Origin: an uncultured Acidimicrobiales bacterium
GTDB lineage: Bacteria; Actinomycetota; Acidimicrobiia; Acidimicrobiales; UBA10347
DNA: 45,775 nucleotides
Assembly: GCA_937991435.1 (NCBI GenBank)
Contig: CALKPY010000042.1
Span: forward strand, 1 to 45,775
Direction of reading: 5' to 3'
Positions 6,991 to 15,006 of this stretch are shown here, in pieces. The notes under the pieces are model-generated. The model saw only the letters and a program-made list of their open reading frames with translations, was not told where the DNA came from and ran no database searches. A program made the translations under genes and the position numbers. Every line of letters starts with the position of its first letter. Within the stretch, counting starts at the first letter, position 1.

Positions 6991-7908
6991 ATGGTCCCTT
7001 CTACGCACACAATCCGTATCGCTCAATTGTCTGACACGCATTTCATCGAGTCTGGGGAGCCGTCCGAAGGTGGGTTCTCCTACGACACCGACGCGGCGTT
7101 CGAAGCGGTGCGCGATCACCTTGAGCAGTTCTACGGCGACGAACCCGCAGACCTTGTTGTCGTCACCGGCGATATAGCCGATCACGGTCGACCAGCGCAG
7201 TACCAAAAGGCCGCAGCTGCGTTCGCTTCGTTTCGCTCCCCCATCAATGTCTGCCCCGGCAACCACGACCAAGACGTGGCATTCGCCGCGGGCATGGGGC
7301 GCCCGACGATTGGCACCTCGCGAGCCGTCGAGCTCGGTTCTTGGTGCTTCTTGTTCGTCGACTCCAACGCGGGTTCCATGATCGCCGATGCCGATGGCCG
7401 TCTGGTCGACCCCGAGCGATACGACGACCGTCTCGAAGCTAACGGATCCCTTGGCGCACGAGAAGCGTCGTGGGTCAAAGACATGTGCGCCACAACCACT
7501 GCCGAGCACGTTTTCATCTGGCTTCATCACCCTCCGGCACCGCCAGCTCCACTCTCGTTCGACAACGCGTACCTCGCCGAATGGGCAGCCCTTCTCGCTG
7601 ATCTTCCGAAGGTACGCGGTCTCGGCGGCGGGCACACGCACGTGCCTGACGAGTACGTGTTCCAAGGTCGGCCAGTGTTTGTCTGCCCGTCACTCAAGAA
7701 CAACTTTGACATGACCGCCAACACAATGCTTCCGCCCGGCGCACGCACCTACGAGTTCCGCCCCGACGGTACGATCGCCAGCGAAACGCAACTCGTCGAA
7801 GACGCCCGTTGGCCCCGACACCCGCTCGGCCGCGCCGTCATGAGCTTGCTCAACGGTGAACTCAGCTGGGAACAATTCGACGCCATCGTCGCTCGCAAAC
7901 GAGCCTGA
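6991..7908 (+). CDS. Calcineurin-like metallophosphoesterase (CpdA/Icc type), copy 2
   Basis: This 305-residue paralogue of the gene at 4500 has the same metal-ligand motifs: LSDTHF, VVTGDIAD, CPGNHDQ, WLHHPP and GGGHTHVP. Differences are scattered along the length rather than clustered, so both copies look functional and diverging. I chose ATG 6991 because it aligns with the start of copy 1, including the upstream caggc. The alternative ATG 6973 adds six residues. The substrate is unknown. A membrane protein of unknown function starts 54 nt downstream in the same direction and may be co-transcribed. Confidence 0.9.
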   Translation: MVPSTHTIRIAQLSDTHFIESGEPSEGGFSYDTDAAFEAVRDHLEQFYGDEPADLVVVTGDIADHGRPAQYQKAAAAFASFRSPINVCPGNHDQDVAFAAGMGRPTIGTSRAVELGSWCFLFVDSNAGSMIADADGRLVDPERYDDRLEANGSLGAREASWVKDMCATTTAEHVFIWLHHPPAPPAPLSFDNAYLAEWAALLADLPKVRGLGGGHTHVPDEYVFQGRPVFVCPSLKNNFDMTANTMLPPGARTYEFRPDGTIASETQLVEDARWPRHPLGRAVMSLLNGELSWEQFDAIVARKRA

Positions 7909-7962
7909 TTCACACCACAAGTGGGGCGCCGAGGCAGTCGCTAGTTCGGTACGGTCGGCCGA

Positions 7963-8769
7963 ATGGGAAACCGGGCATACCTGTTCGCATCTGACGATTC
8001 AGAACTGTTCGAATCCAACAACACGCTTCCGTCGTTTTGGCTCGCCATGCTCGACGCGCCGTTGGTCCGTTCCTATGAGCCGATCCTTCGTGGCATCTTC
8101 GCTCACTACGAGGCCGTTGACGCCGGCGAGGTTGGTCAAGATGACTTCACTGAACCCGACTCGCTGGTCGTCGGAACCCAAACTGCCCTGGCCAATCTCG
8201 CAACGGCCCGACCGCACCTCGAAGCCTCGTTTCCCGAGCTCACAGCGCTCTTTGACGACTTCACAGACCACGTCGAAACCTTCGGTGGGCCGACGCTGAC
8301 GCTGCATCTCGATCAGATGGCCAATTTCTACGAAACGACTGATGAGTTCATCGAGACGCTTCAAGACGAGGTGCTCGCATGGACCACCGGCGTCGGCCTC
8401 GGCACCGGGCATTTCCGGCCAACCGACCCCGTTGGCACCGGGACCGGCTTCCACCGCTACGACGATGCGACGTTTTCCGAACGTTCGGCTGCGTATCGAC
8501 ACTTCGCCGAGCAGCGCTATATGGAAGCTGTCCGCAACCAACCCCGCAACATTCAGGCCACCGGCAAGTCAATCCTTGCAAGAATCGCGCTGTTTGCCTT
8601 ATGTCCAGTATTTACGTGGATCGCAACTGTCGGATACCGAGCCGAGGGCTGGAGCGGCATGGTGATATTCCTCATCGCCAGCAACATCATTTTCTACATC
8701 TGGATCGGCTACGACTTGTGGGAGCACATTGTCGACTGCTACCGGCGCCGCCGTGGCCGCGCGGACTGA
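7963..8769 (+). CDS. Unknown protein with two C-terminal transmembrane helices
   Basis: I do not recognise this 268-residue protein. The first ~200 residues are soluble and acidic, starting MGNRAYLFASDDSELFESNN. They have a predicted mixed fold with a helical stretch around TLHLDQMANFYETTDEFIETL. Two hydrophobic helices follow at about 205-225 (ILARIALFALCPVFTWIA) and 229-250 (GMVIFLIASNIIFYIWIGY), then a short Arg-rich tail (YRRRRGRAD). This suggests a cytosolic N-domain tethered to the membrane. The N-terminal 'NRAYL' start resembles small cytosolic domains found in proteobacterial hypothetical proteins. It follows the second metallophosphoesterase gene by 54 nt. Confidence 0.75.
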   Translation: MGNRAYLFASDDSELFESNNTLPSFWLAMLDAPLVRSYEPILRGIFAHYEAVDAGEVGQDDFTEPDSLVVGTQTALANLATARPHLEASFPELTALFDDFTDHVETFGGPTLTLHLDQMANFYETTDEFIETLQDEVLAWTTGVGLGTGHFRPTDPVGTGTGFHRYDDATFSERSAAYRHFAEQRYMEAVRNQPRNIQATGKSILARIALFALCPVFTWIATVGYRAEGWSGMVIFLIASNIIFYIWIGYDLWEHIVDCYRRRRGRAD

Positions 8770-8796
8770 CCAATCGGTCGGCTTGATCGATCCGGT

Positions 8797-9042
8797 TCAT
8801 GCCTTCGCGGCGATAAGACGCGTGAGGCAACTGAGCAGCCGCCTGGGCCGACTGAGCTGAACACCGGCACTGTCGGCCCGCCGTGCCTGGTCCTGCATCT
8901 CGGCGAACGATGCAACGGATTCAGGTGAAGCGCCATCAACCGCCTGCTCCGCGGCACGATCACTGGGATGGTGCTGGTGACTTCCCTTGGCCTTCAGCAT
9001 CTCCTCAGCCAACGAGTTCGGGTACGACCTTCCAGTGACCAT
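8797..9042 (-). CDS. Small hypothetical protein
   Basis: This is an 81-residue open frame with no recognised domain. It is polar and helical (SLAEEMLKAKGSHQHHPSDRAAEQA) with a more basic C-terminus (RPRRLLSCLTRLIAAKA). It fills the gap between an unknown membrane protein gene (convergent) and the inositol-monophosphatase-type gene upstream on the same strand. There is no clear Shine-Dalgarno sequence before ATG 9042. A GAGGAG lies directly against the internal ATG at 9000, which is an alternative start. It could be a real small gene or a chance frame. Confidence 0.45.
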   Translation of the reverse strand: MVTGRSYPNSLAEEMLKAKGSHQHHPSDRAAEQAVDGASPESVASFAEMQDQARRADSAGVQLSRPRRLLSCLTRLIAAKA

Positions 9043-9087
9043 GAGCCAATCTATATGCAGTCACAACACGCATCTGCGTTCAACAGA

Positions 9088-9900
9088 TCACGACAGCACG
9101 GCCTGCAGCAGCTCGGTGAGGAGCTCTGGTGTGGCGGCGGCGATGGGCGTGCGCCGGTCATGGTGCTCCACGGTGACGAGCTGGCGCCCGCGCAGATCGA
9201 CAATCGGTACGCCGGCTTCCTGACAAACAAGCCAAGCGCCTAGGTAGTCCCACGCCCCGTGCGCATCGACCGACAGGTCCGCAAACGCATCAAAAGTGCC
9301 ATCGGCAACTGCGCAGATATCGAGCGCAGCTGCGCCGTAGCAACGGAACTGACGCCAGCCGAAGTTGCGGTCAGGCAAACCCGACACGGCCACGAACGCA
9401 TCAGACATGGCTGCCACACCCGATGGGGCAATCGGCGAACCGTTCCGCAACGCTCCGTCACCACGAATAGCCGAATAGCGGTCACCCGTGGCCTGATTCA
9501 CAACCAGCGACGCCAACGGGCCATCGGCATCGACCGCGCACAAACTCGTCGCATACCAAGGCAAACCAGCAGCAGCATTTGTTGAACCGTCAACCGGGTC
9601 GACAACCACCATGACTGCTCGCCCTGCGCCGTGAACACCCGACTCTTCGCTCATCACGCCGAGCCCCTCGGCAACGAGGCGATCGGTCACAACATCGTCC
9701 GCGATCACATCAAACGCATACTGACCTTCACGAGCCCCAGTCAGGCCCGTGTCGGTCGCCTGCTCGATGCGCACCCGCACATCGGCGGCGACATCTTCAA
9801 AGAGCTCCAACAGGTGCCGCGCATCCACTCTGCAGACCGTATCGTAGGTGCCATCTTGCACGAGCGCCGACAAAGGATCATTGGTGGCTGTCGTTGACAT
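9088..9900 (-). CDS. Inositol monophosphatase family protein
   Basis: This 270-residue protein shows the three hallmarks of the IMPase/FBPase/CysQ superfamily: SEESG (metal-ligand Glu, about 84-88), DPVDGSTN (101-108) and WDYLGAWLVCQEAG (about 217-230). These bind the Mg2+ ions for hydrolysis of a small phosphate ester. Substrates across the family include inositol-1-phosphate, histidinol phosphate, fructose bisphosphate and PAP, so the substrate here cannot be fixed. The annotated ATG at 9900 makes the 5' end overlap the divergent gene at 9884. A GTG at 9861 would remove the overlap and still leave the full catalytic domain. Confidence 0.9.
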   Translation of the reverse strand: MSTTATNDPLSALVQDGTYDTVCRVDARHLLELFEDVAADVRVRIEQATDTGLTGAREGQYAFDVIADDVVTDRLVAEGLGVMSEESGVHGAGRAVMVVVDPVDGSTNAAAGLPWYATSLCAVDADGPLASLVVNQATGDRYSAIRGDGALRNGSPIAPSGVAAMSDAFVAVSGLPDRNFGWRQFRCYGAAALDICAVADGTFDAFADLSVDAHGAWDYLGAWLVCQEAGVPIVDLRGRQLVTVEHHDRRTPIAAATPELLTELLQAVLS

Positions 9901-10447
9901 CGCGACGTTCGTCGCGGACCTGAAAGACCTGGCAGCTGATCATGGCTTCCACGTACACGACGAACGCCATTTCGTTGAGACCTACAGCATGCGTCAAGCA
10001 TGGGAAGTCGACCTTCACCCCGCCGACTCCTGCGGCGGTCCGCTCGACATGCACATCGCGCTCGAAATCGAACCGCGAACGATGCTGTCGTTTGAGGACG
10101 TCGTGGTCACCCTCGCGGAAGGCGACGAACCACCAGATGATCATCTGCTACCGGTGACCATCACGTGGTCGATGCCGCCATTGCAAACAAGTCCCGATTT
10201 GCTGGTGCTCGCCACCGAACTCGCCGGGGTCGGCGGTCCTGAACTGGCACTTGAAATCTCTGCCGCCGACTCGTATTCAGGTGTAATCGACGCCCCACAG
10301 CGGTCAATCAGCATCGTGTGCAGATCGTCGACCTCACTCGCCCGGCTGTTTATGGGCCGCGAAGACCTCACCGATCTGCTGCGGCGGCTTGCAGCTGTTT
10401 CAGAGTTCCTGATCAACCGGGCTCCGGCTTGGCTCGGCGAGGCCTGA
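9884..10447 (+). CDS. Hypothetical protein
   Basis: This is a 187-residue protein without a recognised domain. It is soluble and acidic, with a Cys-containing stretch ADSCGGPLDMHIALEIEPRTM and a later ADSYSGVIDAPQRSISIVCRS. I chose GTG 9884 because an AAAGGA Shine-Dalgarno sequence lies 6 nt upstream (9872-9877). TTG 9881 is possible but too close to it, and the GTG at 9848 is less likely. The gene points away from the inositol-monophosphatase gene, and the two 5' ends overlap by 17 nt if that gene starts at 9900. The function is unknown. Confidence 0.75.
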   Translation: MAVVDIATFVADLKDLAADHGFHVHDERHFVETYSMRQAWEVDLHPADSCGGPLDMHIALEIEPRTMLSFEDVVVTLAEGDEPPDDHLLPVTITWSMPPLQTSPDLLVLATELAGVGGPELALEISAADSYSGVIDAPQRSISIVCRSSTSLARLFMGREDLTDLLRRLAAVSEFLINRAPAWLGEA

Positions 10448-10612
10448 TACTCGGTCACAACCAGCTCGACTCGAAAGTCTGATTGGCCGACGTAGCAACG
10501 TAGGGGCGGCATCGTTCGGCGTGTCTACGACGTGGCTCATACCAGGCGCAGACCAGAGGCCAGCCGCAAATGGCTCTGGACCTGCTCGGCATTGACCGAC
10601 TAGAGTCACTTT
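10448..10612. other. Intergenic region upstream of the PAP2 gene
   Basis: I see no gene here. The spacing between possible -35 (TTGACC, 10592) and -10 (TAGAGT, 10601) sequences is wrong for a standard promoter. Confidence 0.4.
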
Positions 10613-11515
10613 ATGACGCAGCGGCGTCTCTGGCGCTCAAACGGCGGCCGCAACGACGGCCTGAACCCTCAACTAGGGTCGATTCGAGCTGCCATCGGGA
10701 GTCCTCAGCAAAAGGTCCACCCCCGCTCCTGGTCCGGCATCGGTTGGCAGTTTGTGCTGCTCACACCGCCCGTCTTGCTGTACTTCCTTGTGCGCGATCT
10801 GAGCGCCGATCAGCGCACCGAAGCGTTTCGAAACGCCGAGTCAATCCTCGATGTTGAACGCTCCCTCGGCCTCGACTGGGAAGCAGCGCTGCAGCAACGA
10901 ATCCTCGACTCAGACGCAATCTTGACTGCCGTGAACTGGTTCTACATCTACGGACACTTCCCGCTGCTTATCACTGCGCTGTTTGTTTTGTTCCGCTGGA
11001 GTCGTGGCAACTACCTGCTGTTCCGAAATGCCCTGGTGGCATCGGGAGCGATCGGCCTCGTGTGCTTCGTGCTGTATCCCGTCGCCCCACCTCGGTTGTT
11101 CGACCCAACAGCGTTCTTTGACAGCCTTGGCGAACTCAGCACCGGCTACAAGATTCTGCAGAACCCCAACCTCACCAATCAATTCGCTGCCGTCCCTAGT
11201 TTTCACGTCGGTTGGAACCTGCTCGCGGCAATCGCCGTCTGGCGCGCCAGCCGCTTCCGGCCCGTCAAGATCCTCGCTGCCTTGTCGCCGATGCTGATGG
11301 TCGTCGCTGTTGTGCTCACCGCCAACCACTGGCTGCTCGACATCTTCGCCGGTATCGCCGTCGCCCTCGCTGGCATCGCTATTGCCGTGATCAGTCAACG
11401 GATCTACGACAGCGTTGGGCGAGCCGCTGCAACCCGATGCCCGCGCCAAGTCGCAGAAGCCGCCCTAAACGCCGAGCAGTGCGAGTCTCGGTGCCCCGAA
11501 ATGGCGTCTTCGTAA
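10613..11515 (+). CDS. PAP2-superfamily membrane protein (inositolphosphotransferase-like)
   Basis: This 300-residue protein has about six hydrophobic helices and the split phosphatase signature of the PAP2 family in its Aur1/Ipt1-like form. The elements are YPVAPPRL (155-162), PSFHVGW (195-201, first catalytic His) and ANHWLLDIFAG (237-247, second catalytic His and Asp). Members act as lipid phosphatases or phosphotransferases at the membrane, for instance on phosphatidylinositol-type or polyprenyl substrates. The exact substrate is unknown. The N-terminal 40 residues are polar and the C-terminal tail is Cys-containing and probably cytosolic. An upstream in-frame extension is absent, so ATG 10613 is a reasonable start. 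Confidence 0.85.
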   Translation: MTQRRLWRSNGGRNDGLNPQLGSIRAAIGSPQQKVHPRSWSGIGWQFVLLTPPVLLYFLVRDLSADQRTEAFRNAESILDVERSLGLDWEAALQQRILDSDAILTAVNWFYIYGHFPLLITALFVLFRWSRGNYLLFRNALVASGAIGLVCFVLYPVAPPRLFDPTAFFDSLGELSTGYKILQNPNLTNQFAAVPSFHVGWNLLAAIAVWRASRFRPVKILAALSPMLMVVAVVLTANHWLLDIFAGIAVALAGIAIAVISQRIYDSVGRAAATRCPRQVAEAALNAEQCESRCPEMASS

Positions 11516-11583
11516 CGCCAAGGCATCGCCCGGCGCGGGCCTGTTTCACGGCCTCGATCGGCCATGAAACAGCGAAGAATGAG

Positions 11584-11657
11584 TGGGGCCGGTGGGGCTC
11601 GAACCCACGACCGAGCGATTATGAGTCGCGCGCTCTGACCAACTGAGCTACAGCCCC
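11584..11657 (-). tRNA. tRNA with anticodon CAT (probably elongator tRNA-Met)
   Basis: On the minus strand the acceptor GGGGCTG pairs with CGGCCCC (one G-T wobble). The D-arm is GCTC/GAGC, the anticodon loop is CTCATAA with anticodon CAT, the T-arm is GTGGG TTCGAGC CCCAC, and the discriminator is A. The outermost anticodon-stem pair is C-T mismatched. It is not an initiator, since the 1-72 pair is G-C and the three G-C anticodon-stem pairs are absent. A tRNA-Ile with lysidine at position 34 also carries CAT and is not excluded. Confidence 0.9.
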
Positions 11658-11719
11658 GAGAAACCACACCGTAACAACGCACGAACCGACCCGTGACGAC
11701 GCTAAGGTGTGGCCTTCCT

Positions 11720-11792
11720 TCCGGGGTAGCTCAGCTGGCAGAGCATCGGACTGTTAATCCGCAGGTCGTGGGTTCGAGCCCCACCCCCGGAG
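11720..11792 (+). tRNA. tRNA-Asn (anticodon GTT)
   Basis: The acceptor TCCGGGG pairs with CCCCGGA, the anticodon loop is CTGTTAA (anticodon GTT), the T-arm is GTGGG TTCGAGC CCCAC, and the discriminator is G. CCA is not encoded. It lies 62 nt from the oppositely oriented CAT tRNA. Confidence 0.97.
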
Positions 11793-11899
11793 CGTGAAGG
11801 ATCCTTGTTTCCTCGGCTTTGCCGGGGCGCAGGGATTCACTTCTTTTTGCCACGATCTCGTGACCTGCGCACGGGACGTCCGTATGTCAATCGGCAGAA
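11793..11899. other. Spacer between tRNA-Asn and rpoD with two hairpin candidates
   Basis: There is no gene. A GC-rich hairpin CCTCGGC/GCCGGGG (11811-11827, loop TTT) and a palindrome CACGATCTCGTG-like element (11851-11862) could end tRNA-Asn and rpoD transcripts. Neither is followed by a clear T-run in the needed direction, so the terminator role is unproven. Confidence 0.35.
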
Positions 11900-13231
11900 T
11901 CAGCTGGCGTCGAGGTAGTCGCGGAGCTTTGCGCTGCGTTGCGGGTGACGCAACTTTGCCAACGTCTTTGACTCGATCTGGCGAATGCGCTCACGGGTCA
12001 CGCCAAAGGCACGACCGACTTCTTCGAGTGTGCGCGGTCGACCGTCGATCAGGCCAAAGCGCATGCGTACGACCTCTTTCTCACGGTCACTGAGTTCGTC
12101 GAGCGCTTCGAGCACATCATTGCTCAACATGGCTTTGGCGGCGACATCGGCCGGCTTGTCGGCGTTTTCATCTTCGATGAAGTCACTCAGTTGCGAATCG
12201 TCTTCGCCAACAGGAGCCTCGAGCGACACCGGGTCGAGTCCCATCTGTAAGATCTCACGCACCTTTTGCGGTGCCATATCAACTTCGACGCCGAGCTCCT
12301 CAACAGTCGGCTCGCGCTCGAGCTTCTGCACCATCTCACGTTGCACACGGCGCACCCGGTTGATGGTCTCGACCATGTGCACCGGAATGCGGATCGTGCG
12401 AGCCTGATCGGCGATGGCCCTAGAGATCGCCTGGCGGATCCACCAGGTCGCATACGTGGAGAACTTGAAGCCCTTGGAGTGGTCAAACTTCTCAACCGCA
12501 CGCATGAGCCCAAGGTTGCCTTCTTGCACCAGATCGAGCAGTGGCATTCCACGGCCCACGTAGCGCTTAGCGATCGACACCACAAGGCGCAGGTTGGCCG
12601 ATATCAGCTCACCACGGGCCCGGTCGCCATCACGCACCTTGCGCTGCAACCGGCGACGTGTAGCGAAGTCAAGGTCTTCGAGTTCGCCGGTTGTGTTGAG
12701 TCGGGCCAGTTCTTCGACGGCCTCGTGGCCGGCTTCCATTCGTTTCGCGAGACGGACCTCGCCTGGGCCCGTCAGCAGCGGCACGCGGCCGATCTCTTTG
12801 AGATACACGCGAACCGAATCGCCAGACCCGGTCGACTCAAATGACGTGGCCCAACCCACTGCTTCGAGCCGTGAGCGACGTGCTTCGCGGCGTTCTTCGC
12901 CTGTTGTCGGCACTGCGTCGAGCTCAGCCATGAGCTCAGTAACCAGCTCGTTGGTCGTTTCTTCATCGTTGAGCGGAAGCTCGCCGTCGACTTCGGGGTC
13001 ACCAATTAGCGCTATGCCTCGGTGACCAAAGAACTGGCGAATTCTCGTGATGTTGTCAGGATTCAGTTCGATATGGCCAAATACCTTGAGCACGTCGTCT
13101 AGCGAAAGCTCACCTGAGGGCGTGCCAGCCTCGATCAAGCTCGCCACTGCGGCGTCGTCGACACCGTCGGGCGGTGTCGGCACTGGCTCTTCTGCGCCAT
13201 TGGACGGCGGTAGCACTGCGTCTTCGCTCAC
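11900..13231 (-). CDS. rpoD: Principal RNA polymerase sigma factor (RpoD/SigA)
   Basis: This 443-residue group 1 sigma factor has a variable acidic N-terminus (about 1-130). Region 1.2 is [17 protein letters not shown], and region 2 runs from [20 protein letters not shown] to [17 protein letters not shown], the -10 element and core-binding part. Region 3 follows with [16 protein letters not shown], and region 4.2 is [28 protein letters not shown], for -35 recognition. It directs RNA polymerase to housekeeping promoters. The start is GTG 13231, overlapping the dnaG stop by 4 nt. Together with dnaG this is a macromolecular synthesis-type arrangement, here at the end of a uppS-recO-glyS operon. 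Confidence 0.97.
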   Translation of the reverse strand: MSEDAVLPPSNGAEEPVPTPPDGVDDAAVASLIEAGTPSGELSLDDVLKVFGHIELNPDNITRIRQFFGHRGIALIGDPEVDGELPLNDEETTNELVTELMAELDAVPTTGEERREARRSRLEAVGWATSFESTGSGDSVRVYLKEIGRVPLLTGPGEVRLAKRMEAGHEAVEELARLNTTGELEDLDFATRRRLQRKVRDGDRARGELISANLRLVVSIAKRYVGRGMPLLDLVQEGNLGLMRAVEKFDHSKGFKFSTYATWWIRQAISRAIADQARTIRIPVHMVETINRVRRVQREMVQKLEREPTVEELGVEVDMAPQKVREILQMGLDPVSLEAPVGEDDSQLSDFIEDENADKPADVAAKAMLSNDVLEALDELSDREKEVVRMRFGLIDGRPRTLEEVGRAFGVTRERIRQIESKTLAKLRHPQRSAKLRDYLDAS

Positions 13232-15003
13232 TGCTGTCCCCCGATCTGCAGAAATGGTAGCAATTTTTGGGCCTCGGCGAGATCGAAACTCGCTTCTCGC
13301 ACAGACGCTAGCAAAGGGTGGAGATTTGAGATCGTCGCCATCAACGAAGCGTCGCCACTTCGTTGCGACAGGCCCACAAGTTCTAGGCGGCGGCGCTCGC
13401 CAGCGTCGTACACAAACTGCCCAACGAGCTGGTCAAAGTGCCCTTGCGGCTCATCCATGACAGCGAGCTGGCTCAATGCCTCGGCGACGTGGGCTGGCGC
13501 ATCGAGCATGATTGCTGCCAGGTCGTCGCTCGGAGCCTCGATGATCTGGGTAAATGTCTCACGCAAAATCGTGTTCGCGAAAAGGTGCTCTTCGATCCAG
13601 AACGGCACCGCATCGGGCCGGTGCATACACAACAGCAACATCTGCGTTTCGGTGCTGTCGACAATCCGAACGATCGGCGCATAGTCAGGTTCGTTGGGCA
13701 CCCATTGGCGATCGTCGACCGGCGCGGTATCCGGGCGCTCAAGCATGACCCGCAGACGTTGGGTATCAACTCCGCAAGCATCGGCCACTTGCATCAAATA
13801 TTGATCCCTGACCAGGTCGCTTGGGTGCTCACGCACCACGCGGATGGCCTGTTCGGCGGTGCGAGCTCTTCCTTCAGGGGTCGTGAGGTTGCCGCGATCA
13901 AGCACTCTCGATAGGCGGAAGCCAAGAAACGGCTGCGCCTGCTCAATGGCAGCCCGCAACGCTTCGGGGTCAGATGCCGCCAAGTCAGCCGGATCAACAC
14001 CATCGGGCATTCGAGCCACGGCGACGTCGACTTCGAGGCTACGTTCCCACTCATAAATGCGCTCAGCGGCGGCTTGACCGGCAGAGTCCGCATCGAACGC
14101 CAACACGATGCGGCGGCCGAACCGCTTGAGAATGCGAACATGGTCCTCAGTCAGCGCAGTTCCGCAGGTCGCCACTGCCCGTTCAAAGCCGATGTTGGCA
14201 AAGCCGATCACGTCGGTGTAGCCCTCGCAGACAATCGACTCGTCGCTGCGAACAATCTCGTCTTTGGCCTGATGCAGGTCATAGAGCAGCCGGCTCTTGG
14301 TGTAAATCGGCGAATCGAACGAGTTCTTGTACTTAGGACCCTCATGGCCAGGCATGATTCGCCCGCCGAAACCCACGCCGACCCCGTTGACATCAAAGAT
14401 AGGAAACAGCACCCGGGCTCTGAAATGGTCCTGAACCCGGTTGGCTCGATTCACAAAGCCCAGGCCAGCGGCCACAAAGGTCTCGTCTTTGATCTTGAGA
14501 GCCTTGTAGAGCGAGTCCCAGTCATCTGGGGCCCACCCGATCTGGTACTTGCGTACCTGGTCGCCGTCGAGCCCACGAGAACGCAAATAGCCCCGTGCGT
14601 GCGCTGCGTCAGGCGATTTGAGCAGACGGTCGTGATACCACTCAATGGCGGCCTCAACGGCGTCGGTGAGCTCTGTGCGCTTGCGGCGGGTAGCTCCCTC
14701 ATTTTGGGTTGTGTATCGGAGCTGAATATTGGCCTTGCTCGCGAGATGTTCGACGGCTCCAACGAAATCGAGATGTTCGATCTCGCGAACAAAGGTGATC
14801 GCGTCGCCGCTCTTGCCGCAGCCAAAACACTTGTAGAAGCCAAGCTCGGTATTCACATTGAACGAAGGCGTTTTTTCGTTGTGGAACGGACACAAGCCGA
14901 CGCTTCGACGGCCAACACGACGGAGCTGTAGATGAGAACTGATCAAGTCGCCCAGATCGGTTGCTTCGCGCACCCGAGCCACATCGTCGTCGTGGATTCC
15001 CAC
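13228..15003 (-). CDS. dnaG: DNA primase DnaG
   Basis: This 591-residue primase makes RNA primers at the replication fork. The N-terminal CHC2 zinc finger is seen as C38-x2-H41 and C59-x2-C62 ([20 protein letters not shown]). The TOPRIM-containing catalytic core follows with [33 protein letters not shown] and [13 protein letters not shown], the last holding the metal-binding DxD. The C-terminal ~200 residues are the helical DnaB-interacting part. The start is GTG 15003, 3 nt after the stop of the upstream PEP-utilising gene, and the stop overlaps rpoD by 4 nt. Length and motif content are normal for the family. Confidence 0.97.
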   Translation of the reverse strand: MGIHDDDVARVREATDLGDLISSHLQLRRVGRRSVGLCPFHNEKTPSFNVNTELGFYKCFGCGKSGDAITFVREIEHLDFVGAVEHLASKANIQLRYTTQNEGATRRKRTELTDAVEAAIEWYHDRLLKSPDAAHARGYLRSRGLDGDQVRKYQIGWAPDDWDSLYKALKIKDETFVAAGLGFVNRANRVQDHFRARVLFPIFDVNGVGVGFGGRIMPGHEGPKYKNSFDSPIYTKSRLLYDLHQAKDEIVRSDESIVCEGYTDVIGFANIGFERAVATCGTALTEDHVRILKRFGRRIVLAFDADSAGQAAAERIYEWERSLEVDVAVARMPDGVDPADLAASDPEALRAAIEQAQPFLGFRLSRVLDRGNLTTPEGRARTAEQAIRVVREHPSDLVRDQYLMQVADACGVDTQRLRVMLERPDTAPVDDRQWVPNEPDYAPIVRIVDSTETQMLLLCMHRPDAVPFWIEEHLFANTILRETFTQIIEAPSDDLAAIMLDAPAHVAEALSQLAVMDEPQGHFDQLVGQFVYDAGERRRLELVGLSQRSGDASLMATISNLHPLLASVREASFDLAEAQKLLPFLQIGGQQ

Positions 15004-15006
15004 GGT

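Noticed and set aside
10592..10606. Standard promoter before the PAP2 gene
   Set aside because: TTGACC and TAGAGT are only 3 nt apart, which is too close for a sigma-70-type promoter.
11811..11862. Hairpins after tRNA-Asn as intrinsic terminators
   Set aside because: The stems are present but not followed by a T-run in the right direction, so I list them only as a possibility.
14074..14931. 285-codon plus-strand open frame over dnaG
   Set aside because: It is antisense to dnaG, whose zinc finger and TOPRIM motifs are intact.
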